Assembly (NCBI RefSeq): GCF_022267325.1
Contig: NZ_JAIZBG010000001.1
Location: forward strand, 3,036,001-3,100,000
Source of the DNA: Leptospira sanjuanensis
GTDB lineage: Bacteria; Spirochaetota; Leptospiria; Leptospirales; Leptospiraceae
Direction: 5' to 3'
DNA: 64,000 bases
Below the pieces are notes generated by a model. It worked only from the letters and a program-made list of their open reading frames with translations. It did not search any database and was not told where the DNA came from. This document shows positions 56,564 through 64,000 of the stretch, one piece after another. Within the stretch, counting starts at the first letter, position 1, and each line of letters starts with the position of its first letter. The position numbers and the translations under genes are program-made.

Positions 56564-57758
56564 GTCTTTCCGTAAGTTCATAAGAAATATCTAATTCAGT
56601 TTTATAAATTTGTTTTTTTAAATCACGCGGAGGAACGCCGGCAAACTTGACCGAAGCCCGATGAAAAGAAGAAGGGGAATTAAACCCGCAGGCTAACGCG
56701 ATTTCCAGAAGATTCAAATTCGATTCCTTAAGAATCATATTCTTCGCTTCTTCAAACCGATGATAGTTGATGAATTCCGGAAAATTCGACTTCTTATACT
56801 GATTCATAAAGTAAGAAGTCTGATGCACCGTAAGACCCAGATACGCCGCAAAATCCGGCAAACGAATTTCATCATCCAGAAAAACTTTTTCCTGTAGAAA
56901 TCTTTCTACGCGATTTTCGATCATTTGCAAATTCACGCCTTCGAGCAGATTTTTTTTCTGTAAACTCTTGGCTTCAAGATGATCGTCGTAGCTCTCTTCG
57001 GTTAAAATAATCGAATCAAATTTTGCTTCTCCATTGTGAAATGAAGAACTCTTCCAACTAAATCCCGGAAAATAAAACTGCAAAAAAAACAAGTATATTA
57101 AAGCGTAAACACACGCCATATAAGCGAATACTAAAATATCACTGGAAAAAACCTGGATTCCGTAAATTCGAGAACCGTACGCGCCTATTAGAACCGAACA
57201 AAAAAGGACGTAATTCAGATTGATTTTAGAAACCTTTTTTAAATAAACGGTTCGAACCACGAAATAGGACATTACCCCGAGAGCGACAATGATCAAAACA
57301 TTCGTAAAACAGATAGGGAAGACAAGATTTTTCGAGAAATAAGTTACGGAAAATAAAACGGGAAACACTATTAAAAGAAGGTTCGAATATTTTTCCGGTT
57401 TTTCGAACATATCCGCCACATGCAAATAATAGAATAAACTAGAGATGATGTTATATAATGAAATACTTAAGTATATTCCGAAAAAAATCCGATGTCCCAA
57501 ACTCGGCTCGTAAAGAGCCGGGGAAATTATAAAATAAGTCGCTACATTATAACAAACCAAAGTCGCAAACACGCTCAAAGAAGTGGCGGCTCGCGCCAGA
57601 TTCATGCGAACCTTTCTATGTCTGTATAAATCGGAGAAACCCGAAAAAAGCGTCAAAATCAATGCGGCCGCCTGCATGGAAGCTGAGAAAGGGGATACAT
57701 TCGCATCTAAAAATATGATGCGTTCAAACGTATCCCATAACGGTAAAATCACTTGCAT
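56553..57758 (-). CDS. Membrane-anchored AraC-family regulator (paralogue 1)
   Basis: 401 residues; AGGGAG lies ~8 nt before ATG 57758. The N-terminal ~235 residues have six or seven hydrophobic segments; the C-terminal ~110 residues are an AraC/XylS domain (LPDFAAYLGLTVHQTSYFMN helix-turn-helix, then LNLLEIALACGFNSPSSFHR and FAGVPPRDLKKQIY). DNA binding is therefore directed from the membrane. It is closely related to 58113-59312 and 60464-61675, with a broken copy between the first two. The signal sensed is unknown. Confidence 0.88.
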   Translation of the reverse strand: MQVILPLWDTFERIIFLDANVSPFSASMQAAALILTLFSGFSDLYRHRKVRMNLARAATSLSVFATLVCYNVATYFIISPALYEPSLGHRIFFGIYLSISLYNIISSLFYYLHVADMFEKPEKYSNLLLIVFPVLFSVTYFSKNLVFPICFTNVLIIVALGVMSYFVVRTVYLKKVSKINLNYVLFCSVLIGAYGSRIYGIQVFSSDILVFAYMACVYALIYLFFLQFYFPGFSWKSSSFHNGEAKFDSIILTEESYDDHLEAKSLQKKNLLEGVNLQMIENRVERFLQEKVFLDDEIRLPDFAAYLGLTVHQTSYFMNQYKKSNFPEFINYHRFEEAKNMILKESNLNLLEIALACGFNSPSSFHRASVKFAGVPPRDLKKQIYKTELDISYELTERLSD

Positions 57759-57786
57759 CTGAATTCTCCCTGATTTTTCTTAAAGA

Positions 57787-58070
57787 TCATCCGGAAACGG
57801 TTTCCAATCGATTTTTGACTTTCTTTCCCGGTTCTTTCGGAGTAATTCCGGCAAACTTCAACGAAGCTCGATGAAAGGAAGCGGTGGAATTAAAACCGCA
57901 CATCAAAACGATTTCCAACAAACTTAAATCACCGTCTCCCCTAACATTCGTTTCGCTACTTCGAAACGATAAAATCGGAAATTCCCCCGAAAAAACTCAT
58001 AACGATCGCGTCGCGTGAACGCGGATCAAATAAGTCGGCGCCGCTTCGTGCAATCATACGAAGCCTTTTA
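57787..58070 (-). pseudogene. Remnant of a fourth membrane AraC-family gene
   Basis: Read on the minus strand this gap encodes pieces of the AraC domain in shifting frames: HEAAPTYLIRVH (cf. VHQTSYFMNQYKK), NFRFYRFEVAKRML (cf. INYHRFEEAKNMIL), then after a frameshift DLSLLEIVLMCGFNSTASF and HRASLKFAGITPKEPGKK ending at TGA 57787. Stops and frameshifts interrupt it, and no N-terminal membrane part remains. Confidence 0.8.
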
Positions 58071-58112
58071 GAAATTCTATCACAGTCATAGCTTCCCCGA
58101 TCCCAATCTATT

Positions 58113-59306
58113 TTAACCGGTGTTTTCCTGAAGTTCGAACGCGACTTCCGTCAAAGCCTTTCTTTGAATTTCCTTTTTTAAATCCCGCGGAGGAATTCCC
58201 GTAAACTTAATCGAAGCACGGTGAAACGAAGAAGGAGAATTAAATCCGCAGGCCAACGCAATCTCCAAAAGATTCAAATGAGTCTGATCGAGAATCATCT
58301 TCTTTGCCTCCTCCATACGGTGATAATTGATAAATTCGGGAAAATTGAGTTTCCTGTATTGATTCAGATAGAAGGAGGTCTGATGGACAGTCAGACCCAG
58401 ATATGCCGCGAAATCGGGTAGACGTAGATCCTCGTCCGTATATTCCCTTTCTTTAATAAACTTTTCGATCCGGTTTTCGATCACTTGTAGATTCACGCCT
58501 TCCATCAGATTCCTTCTTTGAATCTTTTCTTCGATAATCTCTTCGCTCGGATCGTTTGAAAACGACTTAAGACCGAAACTACGGAGTTGATCTTGTTCTC
58601 TCCAGGTAAATCCGGGGAAATTATATTCCAAAACGAAGAAGTAAACCACGATATGCCCTGGAATCATACAAGCGATCAGCATCAGATCCGCCGAACGTAT
58701 GGAAACGCCGTAATAGTGGAGCAGGAAAGTGACACACATCATCGCGTTCATAGCCGGGTAATTGAAATAAATTTTTGATTTTTTTAAACGGAAGATCGCA
58801 TAAAGACCCCAAACACCGGTGGTTCCTTGAATCGCGAAACCGAGGATGTCGCCAAAACGTGTATAGGAATCCATATCGGGAAAAACGAAAGCGAGAATCA
58901 AAACGATCGGCAAACTGATCGTAGCACGGATACAATATACTTCCGGTTTTTTCAAAAGCCCCAAAAGATAGATCGTATAAAACATCCCCCAAAGACAAGG
59001 AAGCACGTTGATTCCGTAATAAAAACCGAAATAAATACGATGATAAAAGGCGGGATTTACTAAAGCGGGAGAGACAAGAAAGTTGATAGCGGCCGTGTTT
59101 AAAATGAGACAACCGCAAACACTCAGCGCGACAAGGCCGCGAGTCAGATTCATTTCACTCTTTTTGAATCTATAAATCTCGGAGACACCGGTGATAAAAC
59201 TCAGAGCGATCGAACCCGCGTGGATACAAATTAAATACGGAGAAGCCTGATCGCTGAATAAAACGAAATCCCTAAATAGGTCAAACAACATCATAAACAC
59301 ATCCAT
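58113..59306 (-). CDS. Membrane-anchored AraC-family regulator (paralogue 2)
   Basis: 397 residues from ATG 59306; a GTG at 59312 adds two. Same architecture as paralogue 1: ~230 residues with six or seven membrane helices (CIHAGSIALSFITGVSEIYR, LVALSVCGCLILNTAAINF ...), then an AraC domain with LRLPDFAAYLGLTVHQTSFYLNQYR and HLNLLEIALACGFNSPSSFHRA. The C-terminal domain is nearly the same as that of paralogue 1, the membrane domain much less so. The gene is transcribed toward the pseudogene remnant and paralogue 1. Confidence 0.88.
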   Translation of the reverse strand: MDVFMMLFDLFRDFVLFSDQASPYLICIHAGSIALSFITGVSEIYRFKKSEMNLTRGLVALSVCGCLILNTAAINFLVSPALVNPAFYHRIYFGFYYGINVLPCLWGMFYTIYLLGLLKKPEVYCIRATISLPIVLILAFVFPDMDSYTRFGDILGFAIQGTTGVWGLYAIFRLKKSKIYFNYPAMNAMMCVTFLLHYYGVSIRSADLMLIACMIPGHIVVYFFVLEYNFPGFTWREQDQLRSFGLKSFSNDPSEEIIEEKIQRRNLMEGVNLQVIENRIEKFIKEREYTDEDLRLPDFAAYLGLTVHQTSFYLNQYRKLNFPEFINYHRMEEAKKMILDQTHLNLLEIALACGFNSPSSFHRASIKFTGIPPRDLKKEIQRKALTEVAFELQENTG

Positions 59307-59312
59307 CTGCAC

Positions 59313-60463
59313 AAACTCTAAAATCCAAACTTTCTATAGTTTTATTTTTACTTGGAAACACACAGTGTTCCGACATTTCACTTCGATCGTCGAAAGGATT
59401 CTTTTCACATGAAGAGATACGATTTGCGCCCAATATCTTTGTTTAAATGTTCCAACTTTTCCGAGAATTCGGCTTTTTAGCGGGAACTCATTCCCCGGGA
59501 GATTTTTTTCGTATAAGAAACCGCCGTTTGTATTTTGAACGAACGTTTATTTTTATAGATACGTTCGTTTCTTGATTCTACGGTCATCTTTTTAAGGATC
59601 GCTTCTCCCGAAATAATTTTTTGCTAAAATTGTTAACCGAATTCAGTATTCGATCTATAATCATAAAGATCTTACATGACTTCTTTACGGAATCGATCAA
59701 CGACTTCGTTAAAAAAAGAATACCAGAATATATGTTGAACATCCTTTCAGTCTATAGATTGCGAGATATTCACGAGGTTGTTTTCAGGCTTTGGCCGAAA
59801 AACACATTCAGCTTTTTGAAAGTGGCATCTGCTTCCGATGGCGGAGGAAACATGTCATCGGATCATTTCTTTTTATTGTCAAATTGAAACAAAATCCTCG
59901 AAACCAGGCAAAGATTGCCGCAGAATGGACCCGTCAATTTGACCGGATTTTCCATTTTCTTTTTTTATAACTTCGAATATATTAAATATAGATATTAAAT
60001 TTTTTTTAAAATAAGAATTCGATAAAAATAGAATTCGAGTTACGGTTTCACACAACGCGACTTTTTCTTCTTTATTAAAGATTAGAACGATTATAGATCG
60101 GACTGAAACAAGACTTTTTGAAAGCGGAGCCATTTCGTTTAACAAAATTTGACATAAAAAATTCATGATTTATTTCGTTCTTTAAAATAACATTTTATAC
60201 GATATACATTCCGATTTTTCTATTTAATTCAACTTATATCATGAAAAGACTTTTGCTTTATAACGAAGTAACTTCTTATCAACAACTTATTCCTTTGTCG
60301 TTCAAATCTTGCGAATCCAAATCGGCAAAATTCAGGCACATTCGGAATTCGTTGCGTCGCTTCTAAATGAAGAAATAAATTTTTAAGCGTACCACATTAG
60401 AAATAGCTTTCTAAACGTCCAAATAAATCTGGGTATTAGGAAGAGGATGAGCAGGAGTGAGGG
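59313..60463. other. Long A+T-rich intergenic region between AraC-family genes
   Basis: About 1.15 kb with no convincing gene. It holds TTTGTATTTTGAACGAA (59527-59543), which begins an inverted repeat AACGAACGT/ACGTTCGTT (59538-59546, 59561-59569), and TTCGTTTAACAAA (60134-60146). Both motifs also occur upstream of the protective-antigen-like gene. An 88-codon frame at 59621 and a 41-codon frame at 60241 have no supporting signals. Confidence 0.4.
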
Positions 60464-61675
60464 ATGATTTTTTTCGCAGATTCGAATCTTTTAGTCTATA
60501 TTACTTTGTTAAAGGACGGTTTTAACCGCTATTTAGAATATCTGTATTCAGCCAGTATCGTAATCAGCTTTTTAACCGGACTTTCCGGTTTTTACAAGGG
60601 TATTTACAAAGCCCAGAAGGATCGTTTAAACCTCGTGCGCGGGATCTTTTTGACCTGTGTTTGTTTTTTGATTATAGGTCACGGCAAAGCGATTACGCTG
60701 ATGACTACCTTCATCAACAGTCCGCTCAACCTCGAATATCGGATATTTTTCTCCTATTATTACGGATTTGCGGTAACTGCTTCGATCGTTTCCACATTGT
60801 ATGTGATGCATCTTTTCGGAGTTCTCCGGAATCCTCTCCGTTATTGCCTCTTTACATTCGCGTCTTTTCCGATCGTCTTTCTTACTTCGTTTATGATGGG
60901 AGATATACTTTCGATCGTCTATTTCGGAAAAACCGTTCTTTTTCTTCTTCAGATGTCCGCGGGAATTTTGACTTTGAGCTTTATCATCAAAAACAAGATG
61001 AAACGGATTTATCTCAATTATCCGATTCAGAACTTTATATTATGCACCGCGCTTCTCATTCACACATACGGAATGGCGATTCAATCTCCTTTGGTGATGA
61101 TGACCGCGCTTTCATTTACGGGATTCTTCGTGGTTTATTTCTTTATTCTGGAATACAATCATCCCGATTTCTGGAAGGTGGGCTTTTCCAGCGAGTTGAT
61201 GGAAGCTAAATCCGAGGATTCAAAGGCACAAACTCTGCAAACGCCCGGTTCTAAGAATTTAGTGGAACGTCTCGACATCGATCGAATCGAAACTAGAATT
61301 CAGAAATTCGTGGAAGACCGCGAATATTTAGACGAAGAAATTCGTTTGTCCGATTTTTCCGCGTATATCGGAGTTTCTCTTCATCAAGCTTCCTATTATC
61401 TGAACAATTATAAGGATCTCAGCTTTACGGACTTCTTGAGTTTTCATCGTTTGGAAGAAGCCGGAAAAATGATCCAGCAACGGCCTGAAATCAATCTTTT
61501 GGAAGTAGCTCTCGCAAGCGGTTTCAATTCGCCTTCCTCTTTTCGAAGAGCTTGTTTGAAATTTGCGGGAAAACCTCCAAAAGAATTCAGAAATCATATT
61601 CTTCAAAAGGCTGCTCTCACAGGAGCCGCAGATTCACAATCGATGGCATTGGAATTTCAAAACCAACTCGGATAA
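60464..61675 (+). CDS. Membrane-anchored AraC-family regulator (paralogue 3)
   Basis: 403 residues; AGGAG (60453-60457) is 6 nt before the ATG. Six or seven hydrophobic segments (~10-230) precede an AraC domain: RLSDFSAYIGVSLHQASYYLNNYK and NLLEVALASGFNSPSSFRRAC. It is more diverged from paralogues 1 and 2 than they are from each other. It is on the opposite strand and ends at a strong hairpin. Membrane-anchored one-component regulation is inferred from architecture. Confidence 0.88.
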   Translation: MIFFADSNLLVYITLLKDGFNRYLEYLYSASIVISFLTGLSGFYKGIYKAQKDRLNLVRGIFLTCVCFLIIGHGKAITLMTTFINSPLNLEYRIFFSYYYGFAVTASIVSTLYVMHLFGVLRNPLRYCLFTFASFPIVFLTSFMMGDILSIVYFGKTVLFLLQMSAGILTLSFIIKNKMKRIYLNYPIQNFILCTALLIHTYGMAIQSPLVMMTALSFTGFFVVYFFILEYNHPDFWKVGFSSELMEAKSEDSKAQTLQTPGSKNLVERLDIDRIETRIQKFVEDREYLDEEIRLSDFSAYIGVSLHQASYYLNNYKDLSFTDFLSFHRLEEAGKMIQQRPEINLLEVALASGFNSPSSFRRACLKFAGKPPKEFRNHILQKAALTGAADSQSMALEFQNQLG

Positions 61676-61685
61676 CATCTCGACG

Positions 61686-61737
61686 TTCTCTCCTCTTTGC
61701 CGAGCCTAAGGTTCAACAAACTCGGCAGAGGAGAGAA
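61686..61737 (+). terminator. Strong hairpin after AraC paralogue 3
   Basis: TTCTCTCCTCTTTGCCGAG (61686-61704) pairs with CTCGGCAGAGGAGAGAA (61721-61737), a 17-bp stem with a two-base bulge, 11 nt after the stop. There is no T-run, but the stem is long. Confidence 0.65.
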
Positions 61738-61831
61738 ATATACGCCACTTCACCGTCAAAATCTGCGAACTGCGGAAAAAGCAGACCTAACCGTATTTCG
61801 GACTCAGAACTTTATAAAAACTGAATATTTT

Positions 61832-62461
61832 CTATCTATTGCAATTCATCTTATTGCGGATGATGGAACATTCCTTTTTCTTTTTACCGATCGTTAAAAA
61901 ACCTTCGGCGCTTTCTCCGTCGTCGAAAAACCTTCCGCTAAAAACGGCGCCGTTTGCGAATCGATACGTTCCGGTCCCTACCTTCTTGTCATTTTGAAAA
62001 TAACCGGAATATTTGTCGCCGTCGCGGTAGTGTATATTCCCGAAACCATGTCGCTTATCATTTTTGAAACTTCCGGAATACGCTTCGCCCGAATCGTAGA
62101 CGTAAATCCCGCTTCCGTCCTTACAATTGCCGCTTTTGCATCCGGGGGACGAACCTACATATGCGGATAATGATTTCGTTTCCTTTTTGGGAGATGAGGG
62201 GTGATTTTCGTCCGAGTGCGATTCTTCGGACTCGACGTATTTTTTCGGCTGCCCCTGTGCGTCTTCTTGAAAGAACTTTCTTTCCTTCAATTCCGGTTCC
62301 AAGTCCAGATCTTCTTTCTTTTTGGAACCGATCGTTTTGGAAGTTTCCTTTTTAGGAGCGTTCTTATTCTTCTTTCCGCAGGCAACGGACGTGAAGACGA
62401 AAAGGAGAACGATTCCTAACGTTAGAATTCTTTGTTGTCCGGTTCGCCCCGAAACCATCAT
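61832..62461 (-). CDS. MORN-repeat lipoprotein
   Basis: 209 residues. Signal peptide ends in FTSVAC (Cys28). A charged Lys/Glu-rich linker (~30-95) is followed by about three MORN repeats (YSGSFKNDKRHGFGNIHYRDG, YSGYFQNDKKVGTGTYRFANG, FSGRFFDDGESAEG) and a Cys-containing tail. MORN repeats bind lipid or protein; the bacterial role is unclear. It lies 126 bp after the metallophosphoesterase gene. Confidence 0.85.
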   Translation of the reverse strand: MMVSGRTGQQRILTLGIVLLFVFTSVACGKKNKNAPKKETSKTIGSKKKEDLDLEPELKERKFFQEDAQGQPKKYVESEESHSDENHPSSPKKETKSLSAYVGSSPGCKSGNCKDGSGIYVYDSGEAYSGSFKNDKRHGFGNIHYRDGDKYSGYFQNDKKVGTGTYRFANGAVFSGRFFDDGESAEGFLTIGKKKKECSIIRNKMNCNR

Positions 62462-62587
62462 CGCCCTCCATTCTAAGCTCTTGTTTAGAATATCGGATGA
62501 AGACGCCTTCCGGAAAAGTTTCCGAATCGGATTCCTTCCCGGCGTTTCGTTTTTTTTCGATCTTACTACGAGTGGAAAAAGAATCGG

Positions 62588-63796
62588 TTACGCATTCTTC
62601 TTCAAATGAATTACGCTGATTTCGGATGGTGCGCCGAGTCGAATCGGCGGTCCCCAATATCCGGTGCCTCGGCTCACGTAAATCCAAGTGTCCTTGTGCT
62701 TATGCAAACCGGCGACGAACTTCTGCGCGAGATAGATCAGAAGATTTCCCGGAAAATATTGTCCGCCGTGCGTATGACCGGAAAGCTGAAGATTGAATCC
62801 GGCGGCCGCTCCTTCAAAGACGCTGTTCGGCTGGTGTGCAAGAAGAATCTTATAGTCCGATCGTTCTCCGCCTCTCATCGCTTGATGCGGATCGGTTTTA
62901 TGTTCTGCGATGATCGTTCCCGCTTTGAGATCGGTCACACCCGCGAGAGTCACGTTCGCCTTTCCATGTTCGAGAATTTGATTTTCGTTTAACAAAACTT
63001 GAATGCCGTGTTTCTGCAATTCTCGGATCCAGGAAAGAGCGCCCGAATAGTATTCGTGATTTCCGGTTACGAAGAAGGTTCCGTGTTTGGATTTCAGATC
63101 CGCGAGCGGAGTGATATGATGCCCGAGTTTGCTCACAGGTCCGTCGACCAAATCCCCCGTAATCGCGACAAGATCCGGTTCGAGTTCGTTGACCCTTCTT
63201 ACCACCGATTCGAGAAATCCCTTTTTGATCGTAGGTCCGATATGAATGTCCGAGATTTGGACGATCCGAAAACCGTCCAAGGAAGAATGCAGATTCTCCT
63301 CTACGACGTCGACGGAAATCACCTTCAGTTTGCGATGCGCCTGATAAAATCCGATCCCCGTCAATCCGCCCGCAAGCCCGATCACGGAAAAACTGAGAAG
63401 TCGGTTTAAAAATTCTTTTCTTTCGATTAGGTCGACCCCGGTCGCTTCCGTTCCGGATTCGGACATAGGAAGGAATGTCGTGATTCCTCCGATCGATGCT
63501 GCGGTTATATCCTTCAACAAAACGAGACTGAATAAGATCGTAAAAAAACCTAACCCCGTAAAGGCGAGATAGGAAAACGCGGTTTGAACCGATTCCTGAC
63601 GCGAAGTCAAGCTGATGTAATAACTGACCGGAATGCTCAAGGTGAATAATAAGATCAAACCCCAGGCGAGCCAAGAAATCCAAGCTTGAGTCCCTAAAGC
63701 CGGAATCAAACGAAAACCCGTATACGTGTAACCCAACGCGATGATGAGGGTAAATACGGAAAGAAAGATAAGAAAACGAGACAACTGATTTTCCAT
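62588..63796 (-). CDS. Membrane metallophosphoesterase (YkuE/UDP-diacylglucosamine-hydrolase-like group)
   Basis: 402 residues. Four N-terminal hydrophobic segments (to ~155) precede a calcineurin-like phosphoesterase. All metal motifs are present: [39 protein letters not shown] and [15 protein letters not shown], then [19 protein letters not shown], which is typical of the YkuE-type family. The catalytic domain probably faces the periplasm or lies at the membrane surface; the substrate is unknown. It starts at ATG 63796. Confidence 0.9.
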   Translation of the reverse strand: MENQLSRFLIFLSVFTLIIALGYTYTGFRLIPALGTQAWISWLAWGLILLFTLSIPVSYYISLTSRQESVQTAFSYLAFTGLGFFTILFSLVLLKDITAASIGGITTFLPMSESGTEATGVDLIERKEFLNRLLSFSVIGLAGGLTGIGFYQAHRKLKVISVDVVEENLHSSLDGFRIVQISDIHIGPTIKKGFLESVVRRVNELEPDLVAITGDLVDGPVSKLGHHITPLADLKSKHGTFFVTGNHEYYSGALSWIRELQKHGIQVLLNENQILEHGKANVTLAGVTDLKAGTIIAEHKTDPHQAMRGGERSDYKILLAHQPNSVFEGAAAGFNLQLSGHTHGGQYFPGNLLIYLAQKFVAGLHKHKDTWIYVSRGTGYWGPPIRLGAPSEISVIHLKKNA

Positions 63797-63904
63797 TACT
63801 TAAATAAGACCGGAAAAAACGCGGGAAGTTTCTTTTCAGATTCAATTCCTTTCGATGTCAAGTTATACTTTGCCATTTTCAGATCCTAGAATATTCCCAA
63901 ACCC

Positions 63905-63932
63905 TTGACGAACCTCGTAATTCCTGTAGTAT
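63905..63932 (+). promoter_or_regulatory. Possible sigma70 promoter of the gene at 63946
   Basis: TTGACG (63905-63910) and TAGTAT (63927-63932) are 16 nt apart and lie 14 nt before the ATG. Confidence 0.4.
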
Positions 63933-63945
63933 TGACAGAATATCT

Positions 63946-64000
63946 ATGCCTCACGCTGATTTAGAATTTCAGAAACTCAAGAGTATTCTCAACACGAGTA
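63946..64000 (+). CDS. Start of an unknown gene (3' end outside window)
   Basis: ATG 63946 opens a frame of 18 codons (MPHADLEFQKLKSILNTS) to the window end, preceded by the possible promoter above. No function can be told from this length. Confidence 0.45.
   Translation, partial: MPHADLEFQKLKSILNTS

Noticed and set aside
59621..60166. Two frames (plus 88 codons, minus 95 codons) in the AraC intergenic region
   Set aside because: No ribosome site, no recognisable protein pattern; A+T-rich chance frames.

Overview
The window is spirochaete chromosomal DNA, almost certainly Leptospira. Leptospira-type families occur (two DUF1564 proteins, a DUF1577-like/PilZ protein), together with many spirochaetal-style lipoprotein signal peptides and frequent TTG starts that overlap the upstream stop codon. 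The moderate G+C suggests a pathogen-clade species with higher G+C than L. interrogans, but the species cannot be fixed from this sequence. No rRNA, tRNA, IS element, prophage or CRISPR array was found.

Layout. 1-6.2 kb: a signalling operon of a SpoIIE-type phosphatase (5' end missing), SiaB kinase, SiaC and a GAF-adenylate cyclase. This looks like the SiaABCD partner switch with a class III cyclase in place of the diguanylate cyclase. 6.4-18.9 kb: housekeeping and conserved genes, including VOC, DUF1564, EEP nuclease/phosphatase, lysophospholipase, an MFS-mtnC-TPR operon, a PilZ protein, a crotonase lacking both usual glutamates, and a DUF4015 glycosidase-like protein. 19.0-25.1 kb: a + strand run of an HDAC-like deacylase, a diverged DUF1564 paralogue, a small protein, a TPR-NHL-VWA-like protein and a TPR/CsgG-like protein. 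25.1-33.8 kb: methylglyoxal synthase, miaB, an LptF/LptG permease with a long basic N-terminal extension, a degenerate J-domain protein and a Cys-cluster protein.

34.5-49.2 kb is the most interesting part. A lipoprotein of about 1470 residues resembles the calcium-binding and pore-forming domains of anthrax protective antigen and ends in a beta-propeller-like half. It lies 25 bp upstream of a 2554-residue SpvB/FG-GAP/RHS lipoprotein that carries a polymorphic-toxin tip, followed by a probable immunity gene. Next comes a silent cassette: about 590 bp of RHS core repeated without gaps, joined to a different toxin tip and its own immunity candidate, with short flanking repeats. I read this as a possible protective-antigen/Tc-like toxin delivery locus with a replaceable warhead; that is inference.

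49.3-56.6 kb: a polytopic membrane protein and two more large lipoproteins (TSP3-repeat and FG-GAP). 56.5-61.7 kb: three membrane-anchored AraC-family regulators and the remains of a fourth. Two sequence motifs in the intergenic DNA of this cluster also occur upstream of the protective-antigen-like gene. 61.8-64.0 kb: a MORN lipoprotein, a membrane metallophosphoesterase and the first codons of another gene.
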